Of a stretch of 64,000 bases of DNA, positions 7,709 through 16,174 are shown in pieces. Origin of the DNA: Faecalibacterium prausnitzii (GTDB taxonomy: Bacteria; Bacillota; Clostridia; Oscillospirales; Ruminococcaceae). Where the stretch lies: contig SFDE01000005.1 of assembly GCA_004558805.1 (NCBI GenBank), positions 1-64,000 of the forward strand, given 5' to 3'. The translations under genes were made by a program, and so were the position numbers. Numbering within the stretch: position 1 is the first letter of the stretch; each line of letters opens with the position of its first letter. Under the pieces are notes generated by a model, which made no database searches, was not told the DNA's origin, and saw only the letters and a list, made by a program, of their open reading frames with translations.

Positions 7709-8611
7709 TTATTCTGCAGAGTCCTGCCGGGCGGCGTCTGCGTCCGGCTCCGTCAGCAGCTGGTTCAGGTCGAACTCGTATTTCGTGTGGCAGAAATGGC
7801 ACACAACCTCGCAGTGGGGATCTTCGTCCCGCATCTTTTCCAGCTCTTTGCGTCCAAGGCTCAGCAGCATCTCCCTAGTGCGCTGGGTGCTGCAATCGCA
7901 CCGGTATTCCACCTGACGCTGGTCCAGCACCTCCGGGTCAAAACCTGCCATTGCCAGCTTCATCATATCCTTGGGGGTCTTGCCTGCCCGGAGCATCTCG
8001 GTGACCGAGGGCATTGCGGCAATGTTCTGCTCCAGACGGGTGATCTCCTCATCGGTGGCTCCCGGCAGCAGCTGCAGCAGATAGCCTCCTGCGCAGAGGA
8101 TGGTCAGGTCCTTATCCACCAGAACGCCCAGTGCGCAAACGGTGGGGATCTGCTCGCTGACGGCATAGTAGCTGGTGATGTCCTCTGCGATCTCGCCGGA
8201 CACCAGCGGCACCTGCCCGATGGTAGGCTCTTTTTGCAGCTTGTTGTCCCGGATGACGGTGAGCACACCATCGGTGCCCACAGCGCCGCCTACGTCCAGA
8301 TGCCCGTTTGCCTTTGTCGGCAGCTCCACCAGCGGGTTGTCGATGCAGCCCTTTACATTGCCGGTGCCGTCGGTGCAGGCAATGACCACACCGGCAGGAC
8401 CGCCGCCGGAGACCCGCAGGGTGATCTGGTCTCGGTCATCCTTGAGCATTGCGCCCATCAGGGACGCACCGGTAAGCAGCCGTCCCAGTGCCGCACTGCA
8501 GGTGGCACTGGTGGTGTGCAGCTGCTCGGCGCGGCGCACGATATCGGTGGAATCCACACCGCAGAAAACCACGCCGCCGTTTTTCGACAGACCGCGGATC
8601 AGATTTGCCAT
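7709..8611 (-). CDS. hslO: Hsp33 family redox-regulated chaperone
   Basis: A 300-residue cytoplasmic holdase. The N-terminal domain carries SATCSAALGRLLTGASLMGAM and the conserved GNVKGCIDNPLVELP region. The C-terminal redox switch has the four zinc cysteines as CDCS (about residue 237) and CHFC (about 268), the CXC ... CXXC signature of Hsp33. Oxidation of these cysteines releases zinc and activates the chaperone. It is the last gene of the lon-engB-methyltransferase-hslO run, 3 bp after the methyltransferase, a stress-related grouping. The length is normal. Confidence 0.95.
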   Translation of the reverse strand: MANLIRGLSKNGGVVFCGVDSTDIVRRAEQLHTTSATCSAALGRLLTGASLMGAMLKDDRDQITLRVSGGGPAGVVIACTDGTGNVKGCIDNPLVELPTKANGHLDVGGAVGTDGVLTVIRDNKLQKEPTIGQVPLVSGEIAEDITSYYAVSEQIPTVCALGVLVDKDLTILCAGGYLLQLLPGATDEEITRLEQNIAAMPSVTEMLRAGKTPKDMMKLAMAGFDPEVLDQRQVEYRCDCSTQRTREMLLSLGRKELEKMRDEDPHCEVVCHFCHTKYEFDLNQLLTEPDADAARQDSAE

Positions 8612-8614
8612 AGA

Positions 8615-9364
8615 TTATCCCTCCAATTGTGTATACTGTTTGACCGCACAGAAGAAATAGCGCTGACTGGTATCGGTAAGCTCTCCAAAGGTCTCCCCGT
8701 CGCAGACACTTTCCAGCGCAAAACCATGCTTTTCCAGCGTGGTGCGGATGGTGTCCAGATCGTAGGTGTACTCAAAGAACTGCTCGTGGAAGTGCTCCCC
8801 GGTCTCTCGGTAGTCGATGTCGATGGAGATCTCCACCCGACGGTTCTCCAAGTCGTAGTGGTTATGCCAGACACAGGAGGCGTCCTCTTCCTCAAAGGTA
8901 AAGACGTTCTCCCCCAGCACCTGCCGGTGCTTGTAGGGGGTGTTCATGTCAAAGAGGAACACTCCCCCCTTTTCCATAAAGAAACCGGCGTTGGCAATGG
9001 CGGTATCCAGATCTGGGAGGTGGTTAAAGGTGTCAAAGGTGGACACAGCCCCCCGGACGGTACCGTAGAGGTCCAGCTTCAGCAGGTCCTGCCGCAGCAG
9101 CAGCAGTTTGCCGGAAAGACCCAGCTGTTCCGCCTTGTCCCGCACCACGCAGAGCATCTCTTCCGACTGGTCGATGCCGATCATGTCGTAGCCTGCCTGG
9201 GTCAGCATCAGGGTCAGTTCCCCGGTGCCGCAGCCAAGGTCCGCCAGAATACCATCCCGGATGCCGTGCGCCTCCAGCTTTGAGTGGATCTGCTCATACA
9301 GGGCATCGTAATCTGCTTCCCCGTTGAACTCGTCATAAAAGTACGCAAATTCGTTGTATGCCAT
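8615..9364 (-). CDS. Class I SAM-dependent methyltransferase
   Basis: A 249-residue protein. Motif I is ILADLGCGTGELTLMLTQAG near residue 40, the acidic residue after beta-2 is in MIGIDQSEEML, and TFDTFNHLPD is motif IV-like. The N-terminus FAYFYDEFNGEADYDALYEQ matches the small-molecule type found next to engB or rsfS in Clostridia. The substrate is unknown. It lies 4 bp after engB and 3 bp before hslO, so it is in the same transcript. Confidence 0.88.
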   Translation of the reverse strand: MAYNEFAYFYDEFNGEADYDALYEQIHSKLEAHGIRDGILADLGCGTGELTLMLTQAGYDMIGIDQSEEMLCVVRDKAEQLGLSGKLLLLRQDLLKLDLYGTVRGAVSTFDTFNHLPDLDTAIANAGFFMEKGGVFLFDMNTPYKHRQVLGENVFTFEEEDASCVWHNHYDLENRRVEISIDIDYRETGEHFHEQFFEYTYDLDTIRTTLEKHGFALESVCDGETFGELTDTSQRYFFCAVKQYTQLEG

Positions 9365-9368
9365 GGGC

Positions 9369-9971
9369 TTACTCTGCCTCTTCGTCTTCTGCCGCCACCG
9401 CTGCGTTCAGCACTGCCTGCAGTTCCGGGATGCCGTAGCCGTTCTCACCGCTGGTGAGCACCACCTTCTGGCAGCCGTAGGGACGGCAGATGTTCTCAAA
9501 CTCCTCCTGAGTGGATGCCAGCTGGCTCTTTTTCAGCTTGTCCGCCTTGGTCAGCGCCACCACATAGGGGATCCGGTGATAGTGCAGGTACCGCAGCATC
9601 TGCAGATCATCGGCGCTGGGGGCGTGGCGGCAGTCCAGCAGCTGCACCAGCAGGGTGTGATGGCGGGGCGCCTCAAAGTAGCTGTTGATCAGATCATCCC
9701 AACGCTCCCGGTCTGCATTGCTGACCTTGGCGTAGCCGTAGCCCGGCAGATCCACAAAATAGCAGTCGTCCACCGAGTAAAAGTTGATGGTGGCAGTCTT
9801 ACCGGGGGTGCTGGACACCCGCGCCAGATTCTTGCGGCTGCACAGCTTGTTGATGAGGCTGGACTTGCCTACATTGGACCGCCCCGAAAAGCTCAGTTCC
9901 GGGCGGTCGCTCTCGGGCAGCTGGCTGGAAATGCCGTAGCTGGCGATAAAATCGGCTTTATTAAAGATCAT
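9369..9971 (-). CDS. engB: Ribosome biogenesis GTPase YsxC/EngB
   Basis: A 200-residue GTPase for late assembly of the 50S subunit. P-loop GRSNVGKSS near residue 30, the G3 segment DLPGYGYAKV, and G4 TKAD are all in place, with the usual AR-x-S-S-x-T-PGKT switch region (ARVSSTPGKTATINF). GGAAAAG precedes the ATG. It follows lon by 21 bp, the widespread lon-engB order in Firmicutes. Confidence 0.96.
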   Translation of the reverse strand: MIFNKADFIASYGISSQLPESDRPELSFSGRSNVGKSSLINKLCSRKNLARVSSTPGKTATINFYSVDDCYFVDLPGYGYAKVSNADRERWDDLINSYFEAPRHHTLLVQLLDCRHAPSADDLQMLRYLHYHRIPYVVALTKADKLKKSQLASTQEEFENICRPYGCQKVVLTSGENGYGIPELQAVLNAAVAAEDEEAE

Positions 9972-9992
9972 CGAGCTTTTCCTTTCTTTTTT

Positions 9993-12452
9993 TCAGCAGA
10001 CGGCACCCGGCTGCTGCTTGTCGGCGGCAGGAGGCACCATTGCCTCGGCGGTCTTTGCCTTTTTGGTGCGGGAACGTCCTGCAGCGGAGGACTTTTTGGT
10101 GTCCCGGGGCTTCATGAGGGCAGCATCCAGTACCTGCGACAGGTTCTGCATGGGCAGGAAGGTCAGGTTCTTCTTAACCTCCTCGTCCACCTCGTACAGG
10201 TCCGGCTCGTTGTCCTTGGGGATCAGCACCGTCTTCATACCTTCCCGGTATGCCGCCATGCTCTTCTCCCGCAGTCCTCCAATGGGCAGCACGTTGCCGT
10301 GGAGGGTGATCTCGCCAGTCATTGCCACGTCTCCCCGCACCGGCATACCGGACAGGCAGGACACCAGCGCCGTGGTGAGGGTGACGCCGGCAGAGGGACC
10401 GTCCTTGGGTACGGCACCCTCCGGAGCGTGGATGTGAAGGTCACACTTCTTCAGCCGCTCCGGGTCGATGCCGTATTCCTGCGCATGGACCCGGACCCAT
10501 GTAACTGCCAGCTGGGCACTTTCCTTCATCACGTCTCCCAGAGAACCGGTAACGGTGATCTTTCCGGTGCCGCCGTCCATGACCTGCACCTCGATGGGCA
10601 GGGTCTCGCCGCCTACGCTGGTCCATGCCAGACCGTTGGCGATGCCCACGGCATTGGTGCGGTTCAGGAAATCCGGCTTCACGAACCGGGGTCCCAGCAG
10701 CTCTTCCAGCATGGAGCCGGTGACCGAGATATTCTCTGTCTCCCCGGAGGCGATCTTCCGGGCGCACTTGCGCAGCACACTGGTGATTGTACGCTCCAGA
10801 TTGCGGACGCCTGCCTCCTTGGTGTAGCCGTCAATGATGCCGTACAGAGCGCTCTGGCTCAGGGTGACCTTGCCGGTAAGACCGCAGATCTTCAACTGCT
10901 TAGGCAGCAGATGCTTGCGGGCGATGTAGTACTTTTCCACCCGGGTATAGCTGGGCAGCTCAATGACATCCATGCGGTCCCGCAGGGGTCCGGGGATGCT
11001 GCCCAGATCGTTGGCGGTGGTGATAAAGAGCACGTGGCTCAGATCAAAGGGGATGTCCAGGAAATGATCGTTGAAGGTGCTGTTCTGCTCCGGGTCCAGT
11101 GCCTCCAGCAGCGCTGCCGCCGGGTCGCCCCGGAAATCTCCTGCCAGCTTGTCGATCTCGTCCAGCAGCATCAGGGGGTTAGAGCTCTTTGCGCTGATCA
11201 TGGCGCTGATGATCTTGCCGGGCATTGCGCCGATATAAGTGCGGCGATGACCCCGGATCTCTGCCTCATCCCGCACGCCGCCCAGGCTGATCCGCACATA
11301 CTTGCGTCCCAGACTTTCAGCGATGGAGCGTGCAATACTGGTCTTGCCCACGCCCGGAGGACCCACAAGGCAGATGATCTGTGCCTTGATGTCCGGGGAG
11401 AGCTGCCGCACGGCAAGGATCTCCAGAATGCGGTCTTTTACCTTTTTCAGACCATAGTGGTCCCGGTCCAGGATCTGCTGAGCGTGGACAACGTCCAGAT
11501 CGTCCACAGTAAAGCTGTTCCAGGGCAGGTCCAGACAGGTATCCAGATAGGTGCGGATCACCGTAGCCTCCTGATTGGAGCCCTGCATTTTGGAAAGCCG
11601 GTCCACCTCTTTCAGCAGCTTTTTCTCACTGTCCTCTGCAAGGTGCAGGGCAGTGATCCGGCGACGGTAATCGTCTGCCTCGGCGTGAGTATCGTCCCCT
11701 TCGCCCAGCTCATCGCTGATGATGTGGAGCTGCTCATGGAGATAGTAGTCCCGCTGGTTTTTGTCCATGGACTCGTTGACCTTGTCAGCGATCTCCTTTT
11801 CGATCTTCATCACCTGACATTCCCGGCGCAGCATCTCTACCAGCCGCTGGAGCCGTCCGTTCAGGGTATTCTCGTTCATGACTGCCTGCTTGTCCTCGTA
11901 GCGGAACATCAGGTTTGCCGGCATGTACTCGCTGAGGAACATGGGGTCGTCGCTGGACACGATGGCAAACACCACGTCCTTGCCCAGACGGGGATTCATG
12001 CCCAGATATTCGTCAAAGCCGCTCTTGATGGCACGCAGCAGCGCCTCGGTCTCCACCTTATCCTCTTCCTTGGCGGTGCGCACCGGTGCCGGACGCACGG
12101 AGGCAAGCAGGAAATCGCCGTCGGTGTCCAGCCCGGTCATCTTTGCACGGTACTTGCCTTCCACCAGCACCTTGACCAGATCATCTGACACCCGTAGCAC
12201 CTGCTTGACCTCTGCCACCACACCGTAGGTATGCAGATCCTGCTCGGTGGGGTCGGCGGTCTCCATCTCCTTCTGTGCTACCAGAAACACGTTGGAATTT
12301 TTTGCCATTGCCCACTCCACGGCGGCAATGCTCTTCTCTCTGCCCACCTCAAAGTGGACCAGATTATTAGGAAAAACCACCAGTCCCCGCAGGGCGATGG
12401 TAGGCAGATGCAGCTCACGGCGCTCTGTTTTGATGGTTACTCGTTCAGACAT
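9993..12452 (-). CDS. lon: ATP-dependent endopeptidase La (LonA)
   Basis: An 819-residue protein with the full LonA layout: N-terminal substrate domain (LPTIALRGLVVFPNN), coiled helical region, AAA+ domain with Walker A GPPGVGKT near residue 365, and C-terminal serine protease domain with catalytic serine in KDGPSAGV near residue 685. It degrades misfolded and regulatory proteins in the cytoplasm. The start at 12452 is chosen because GGAGGTG lies 8 bases upstream; an alternative nine codons earlier lacks one. A Ser/Lys-rich tail (KKSSAAGRSRTKKAKTAEAM) follows the protease domain. It is the first gene of a four-gene run. Confidence 0.97.
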   Translation of the reverse strand: MSERVTIKTERRELHLPTIALRGLVVFPNNLVHFEVGREKSIAAVEWAMAKNSNVFLVAQKEMETADPTEQDLHTYGVVAEVKQVLRVSDDLVKVLVEGKYRAKMTGLDTDGDFLLASVRPAPVRTAKEEDKVETEALLRAIKSGFDEYLGMNPRLGKDVVFAIVSSDDPMFLSEYMPANLMFRYEDKQAVMNENTLNGRLQRLVEMLRRECQVMKIEKEIADKVNESMDKNQRDYYLHEQLHIISDELGEGDDTHAEADDYRRRITALHLAEDSEKKLLKEVDRLSKMQGSNQEATVIRTYLDTCLDLPWNSFTVDDLDVVHAQQILDRDHYGLKKVKDRILEILAVRQLSPDIKAQIICLVGPPGVGKTSIARSIAESLGRKYVRISLGGVRDEAEIRGHRRTYIGAMPGKIISAMISAKSSNPLMLLDEIDKLAGDFRGDPAAALLEALDPEQNSTFNDHFLDIPFDLSHVLFITTANDLGSIPGPLRDRMDVIELPSYTRVEKYYIARKHLLPKQLKICGLTGKVTLSQSALYGIIDGYTKEAGVRNLERTITSVLRKCARKIASGETENISVTGSMLEELLGPRFVKPDFLNRTNAVGIANGLAWTSVGGETLPIEVQVMDGGTGKITVTGSLGDVMKESAQLAVTWVRVHAQEYGIDPERLKKCDLHIHAPEGAVPKDGPSAGVTLTTALVSCLSGMPVRGDVAMTGEITLHGNVLPIGGLREKSMAAYREGMKTVLIPKDNEPDLYEVDEEVKKNLTFLPMQNLSQVLDAALMKPRDTKKSSAAGRSRTKKAKTAEAMVPPAADKQQPGAVC

Positions 12453-12584
12453 TATGCAAACACCTCCCGGCTGCTGCAACGGCGGCAGCCCTGTAAAGTT
12501 CTTCAGTCCTATAAAAAGGTATGTTTTGTTTTCTTATTATACAGATTTCCCGGCAAAATGCAACCATCGGTTCCACGGGGTCGG

Positions 12585-13130
12585 TTATTCTCCCCGTTTT
12601 TCCCGGGTATTGAAGCCCATTTTGCCCAGCGCAGGCAGCAGTGCCCGGAGGGTCACGGAGGTCAATGCCCCCATGACCAGCCCCATCATCAGCATAACCG
12701 GTGCATAATACAGGGAAAGAGAGGAGGAGATGATGACCCCCGCCCCCAACAGCTGCCCTGCATTGTGCGCCAGAGCACCGCACACCGACAGGATGAACCA
12801 GGTGGGGCGCACCGGAACGTGGTAATACAGCACCCACATCACCGCAAGGGATAGCAGACCGCCGCACAGGGACAAAAAGCCTGCCGTAAAGCCGGAGACC
12901 AGAAAGACGAAAAACGCCTTCAGCAGATCCAGCACCAGCGCCTGCCCAGGTCCCATAAAGAACAGTGCGTACATGACCACGATGTTTGCCAGTCCCAGCT
13001 TCATGCCGGGCAGCAGCCCCGGGATCACCAGTGTGCCCTCGATGAAGGAAAGCGCCATTGCCAGAGCAAACAGCAGCCCGGACAGGGCGATGTGCCGTGT
13101 TTTTTGGTAGTTGCGGCGATTTTTAGGCAT
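12585..13130 (-). CDS. Gx transporter family protein (heptaprenyl diphosphate synthase component I-like)
   Basis: A 181-residue membrane protein with five to six hydrophobic segments. The start HIALSGLLFALAMALSFIEG and the GMKLGLANIVVMYALFFMGP stretch are typical of the Gx/Hpre_diP_synt_I family, an S-component-like fold whose G-x-x-L-G-L-A-N motif is conserved. The annotation as a prenyl diphosphate synthase subunit is historical; a small-molecule uptake role is suspected. GGAG precedes the ATG. It lies 12 bp after the ABC-F gene, in the same direction. Confidence 0.85.
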   Translation of the reverse strand: MPKNRRNYQKTRHIALSGLLFALAMALSFIEGTLVIPGLLPGMKLGLANIVVMYALFFMGPGQALVLDLLKAFFVFLVSGFTAGFLSLCGGLLSLAVMWVLYYHVPVRPTWFILSVCGALAHNAGQLLGAGVIISSSLSLYYAPVMLMMGLVMGALTSVTLRALLPALGKMGFNTREKRGE

Positions 13131-13142
13131 AGGGACGCTCCT

Positions 13143-15038
13143 TTACTCTTCTGCCTGCTGGGTCTGTTCGTATGCCTCCTGCTCTTCCATTGCTGCCTCC
13201 CACTGGGCAAACAGCTCCTCCTGATGGAACCGCAGGTCGCTGAGCTCATCGCTCTTCTGCCGCAGCAGGTCTGGGTCGTTGTACACTTCCGGGGAATTGA
13301 TCTCGTTGTCCAGCTCCACTTCCCGGGCACCGCACGCCTCCATCTCGTCCTCACACGCCTTGATCTTGGCACGGAGCTCGGCACGGCGGCGGCGCTGCTC
13401 CTTGCCATAGCCGGTCTTTGCCGGTTCTGCCGCCTTCTGGGTCTCTGCCGTCGGTGCAGTACGTCCCATCAGGGCATCGTAGCTGGGATAGATCACTGCC
13501 TTGCCATCTTCCAGATAGAGGATGGGACAGGCGAGGCTGTTCATCAGGTGACGGTCGTGGGTCACCAGCAGCAGGGTGCCGGTGTATGCCATCAATGCCT
13601 CGGTAAGATTTTCCCGGGTATAGATATCCAGATGGTTGGTGGGCTCGTCCAGAAACAGCAGGTTGGGACGCTCCAGCACGATCTCGGCAAAGCGCAGACG
13701 TGCCAGCTCGCCGCCGGACAGCGCCTCGCAGGGCTTAAACACCGTCTCCCCCCGGAAGCCCAGCTTTGCCAGATGGCTGCGGACCTCCAGCTCGGTCATG
13801 CGGGGGTATTTGTTCCAGATCACATCAATGACCCTGCCCTGTCCCAGACGATTCTGCTGCTGGGCAAAGATGCTGGGACGTGCCCCGGTACCCAGCCGCA
13901 CCATACCGCCGGAGGGGCGGCGCTTGCCGTCCAGCACCTGCATCAGGGTGGATTTGCCGGCACCGTTGGGTCCTGCGATAATGAGCCGCTGTCCCCGGCA
14001 GACCGTGTAGGTAAAGGGTTCCAGCAGGGTCCGCTCCCCGATCTTGATGGACAGGTTTTTCAACAACACCAGTTCATTCCAAGGCTCCACATCATACTCA
14101 AAGCGGAACTTCAACTGGTTGGTCTCGTCCTTCGGTGCCTCCGTGATCTCCAGTTTTTCCAACTGTTTACGGCGGCTCTGCGCCATTTTTGTAGTGGAAG
14201 CACGGACCAGATTCCGGTCCACATAGTCCTGCAGCTTTTCCGCCAGCGCCACATCGGCATCGTGCTGCTTCTGCCGCAGAGCATCCGCAGCCTCCTTCTG
14301 AGGCAGGTATGCTGAGAAGTTTCCCTTATAGGTGGTCATAGTCTGGAAGGACACCTCCCAGATCTTTGTGCATACATTGTCCAGGAAATAGCGGTCATGG
14401 CTCACCACCAGCACCGCACCGGAATAGCTCTCGAGGTAATTTTCCAGCCATTCCATGGTGGCAAAGTCCAGATGGTTGGTAGGCTCGTCCAGGATCAGCA
14501 CATCCGGCTTTTCCAGCAGCAGCTTTGCCAGCCTCAGCCGGGTCAGTTCACCGCCGGAGAGCACCGCAATGTTCTTTTCCCATGTATTCTGCGCAAAACC
14601 CATGCCGGACAGCACCTTTTTGATGTTCACATCCATGTTGTAGCCATCGGCGGCATCCACGATGCTCTGCAGGGCGTCGTGCTGTGCCAGCAGGGACCCA
14701 TCCTCCGGGTGGGCTGCCATTTTCCGTTCCAGCACCTGCATCTGTGCCATGGCGTCCAGCACCGGGGCAAAGGTGGAGCGCATCTCGCCGTAGATGTCCA
14801 GCGTGACATCCAGCTTTGCGTTCTGTTCCAGATAACCCAGCGTTACCCCGTGGGTGACGCTGAACTCTCCCTCGTAATCCTGATATTCTCCGGTAAGGAT
14901 CTTCAGCAGGGTGGTCTTGCCGGCGCCGTTTTGTCCCACGATGCCGATGCGGTCCTCCCGCTCTACGCTGGCGGTCACGTCCCGCAGGACCACCTTTTCG
15001 CCAAAGCTCTTGCCCAGTTTTTCCAAATGAATCAGCAT
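13143..15038 (-). CDS. ABC-F family ATPase
   Basis: A 631-residue soluble protein with two ABC domains and no membrane segment: Walker A GQNGAGKTT near residue 36 and GPNGAGKST near 355, signatures LSGGELTRL near 160 and LSGGELARL near 440, and DEPTNHLD in both halves. A linker of about 80 residues rich in Lys/Gln separates them (VRASTTKMAQSRRKQLEKLE), and the last 70 residues form a coiled coil (RRRRAELRAKIKACEDEMEA). ABC-F proteins act on the ribosome in translation or antibiotic protection. The linker is of the YdiF/YfmM housekeeping kind rather than a known resistance type, but this is a judgement by eye. Confidence 0.92.
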   Translation of the reverse strand: MLIHLEKLGKSFGEKVVLRDVTASVEREDRIGIVGQNGAGKTTLLKILTGEYQDYEGEFSVTHGVTLGYLEQNAKLDVTLDIYGEMRSTFAPVLDAMAQMQVLERKMAAHPEDGSLLAQHDALQSIVDAADGYNMDVNIKKVLSGMGFAQNTWEKNIAVLSGGELTRLRLAKLLLEKPDVLILDEPTNHLDFATMEWLENYLESYSGAVLVVSHDRYFLDNVCTKIWEVSFQTMTTYKGNFSAYLPQKEAADALRQKQHDADVALAEKLQDYVDRNLVRASTTKMAQSRRKQLEKLEITEAPKDETNQLKFRFEYDVEPWNELVLLKNLSIKIGERTLLEPFTYTVCRGQRLIIAGPNGAGKSTLMQVLDGKRRPSGGMVRLGTGARPSIFAQQQNRLGQGRVIDVIWNKYPRMTELEVRSHLAKLGFRGETVFKPCEALSGGELARLRFAEIVLERPNLLFLDEPTNHLDIYTRENLTEALMAYTGTLLLVTHDRHLMNSLACPILYLEDGKAVIYPSYDALMGRTAPTAETQKAAEPAKTGYGKEQRRRRAELRAKIKACEDEMEACGAREVELDNEINSPEVYNDPDLLRQKSDELSDLRFHQEELFAQWEAAMEEQEAYEQTQQAEE

Positions 15039-15062
15039 AATCTCAATCCGTTCTTTTCCGTA

Positions 15063-15803
15063 TCAGCACTGGTGGCGGCGGTTTTTCTGCCCGATGTTGG
15101 CGATCTCCTCTTCCTCCATCACCAGAGGATAAAGCTCTTCCAGACCGGAGATCTCGTAGGTAGGCAGGATCTTGCCGGGGTTTTCCTGATGATGGGGGTT
15201 GAACCAGCAGGTATCCAAACCGGCATTGATGCCTCCCTGCACATCGCCGGTAAGGCTGTCGCCTACCATCAGCACATGTTCCCGGTTCTCCACGCCCAGT
15301 GCCCGGAGGGCGGCGTCAAAGATCTTGCGGTTGGGCTTTTCGGCGTCCATCTTCTCGGACACGAACACGTCCTCCAGGAAATTCTCCACACCGCTTTCTG
15401 CCAGACGGCGGCTCTGGACCTTCTGGAAGCCGTTGGTAACCACTGCCAGAGTCGCCACCTCGGAAAGCTCCCGCAGAACATCCAGCACTTCAGGGCTGGC
15501 AAGGTCCGGATGAAGGGACAGCTGCTCCAGATAGTACCGGTTCATCTCTGCGCCGTCTCCCGCCGCATCGATTGCCTTGAGAAACCGGGTAAACCGCTCG
15601 CTCATCAGCTTTTCCCGGCGGAGCTGCCCTTTTTCCAGCTGTCGCCACAGCCCTTCGTTGATGGTGCGGTAGGTCTGCACCGTTTCGGCGTCCGGCTCAA
15701 TGCCGTAGTTTACCAGCGTTTCTGCCAGTGCCTTGCTCTCTGCTGCATCAAAGTTCAGCAGGGTGTTGTCCGCATCAAAGAGGATGCAATAGTATTTTGC
15801 CAT
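15063..15803 (-). CDS. yjjG: HAD hydrolase, YjjG-type noncanonical pyrimidine nucleotidase
   Basis: A 246-residue HAD phosphatase. Motif I is FDADNTLLNFD (residues 9-19), motif II TNG in AVVTNGFQKVQSRRL, motif III the Lys in DAEKPNRKIFDAAL, and motif IV GDSLTGDVQGG. The N-FDAAE cap start and SEKMDAEKPNRKIFDAAL segment are close to YjjG, which dephosphorylates unusual nucleotides such as 5-halogenated dUMP/dTMP. It lies 24 bp before the ABC-F start, so it heads that operon. Confidence 0.88.
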   Translation of the reverse strand: MAKYYCILFDADNTLLNFDAAESKALAETLVNYGIEPDAETVQTYRTINEGLWRQLEKGQLRREKLMSERFTRFLKAIDAAGDGAEMNRYYLEQLSLHPDLASPEVLDVLRELSEVATLAVVTNGFQKVQSRRLAESGVENFLEDVFVSEKMDAEKPNRKIFDAALRALGVENREHVLMVGDSLTGDVQGGINAGLDTCWFNPHHQENPGKILPTYEISGLEELYPLVMEEEEIANIGQKNRRHQC

Positions 15804-15862
15804 GATAATCCCTCATTTCTATATACAGGTTCCGGTCTTTCTCGCAGACCGTTACAACAGGG

Positions 15863-15897
15863 AGAAGCCAGCCCTGTTATGCGCAGAGCTGGCTTCT
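15863..15897 (-). terminator. Hairpin downstream of the 73-residue gene
   Basis: AGAAGCCAGC (15863-15872) pairs with GCTGGCTTCT (15888-15897). Neither side has a clear run of T, so termination would be weak. AACAGGG (15856-15862) can alternatively pair with CCCTGTT (15872-15878). Confidence 0.5.
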
Positions 15898-15899
15898 GT

Positions 15900-16121
15900 T
15901 CACTCTAAGACAATTTCGTACGGTTGTACGTCCGTTTGTTCCGGCTGATTGTCCGAACAGGTCCTTAGGAGCACGCAGGGCTGTGCCAGGCATCGGAGCA
16001 TTTCTGCTTCCGGCACACCGTTGTCCACGTTTTCCCAGTCCGTGCCGTAGTAGTCCACGCTGCCATCGGTCACGTCATTCTGCCCCGGCAGCGCCGGGAC
16101 ACGGGGCTTGTCATAATACAT
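15900..16121 (-). CDS. Small hypothetical protein, 73 residues
   Basis: A 73-residue acidic protein, MYYDKPRVPALPGQNDVTD at its start, rich in Asp, Pro, Tyr and with three cysteines. There is no signal peptide or membrane segment. GGAGG sits close upstream of the ATG. It follows the serine-rich SGNH gene by 53 bp on the same strand, so it is probably co-transcribed. I do not recognise a family. Confidence 0.65.
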   Translation of the reverse strand: MYYDKPRVPALPGQNDVTDGSVDYYGTDWENVDNGVPEAEMLRCLAQPCVLLRTCSDNQPEQTDVQPYEIVLE

Positions 16122-16174
16122 GGTACCGCCTCCCTCCCTGCCAGCCTATGCGGCAAAGAGACGAAAGGTTCCTG

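Noticed and set aside
9354..12188. Open frame of about 940 codons on the plus strand
   Set aside because: It is the shadow of lon on the other strand; GC-rich third positions keep it open.
13143..15038. ABC-F gene as an antibiotic resistance gene
   Set aside because: The linker and neighbours are of housekeeping type and no resistance-type leader peptide was seen upstream.
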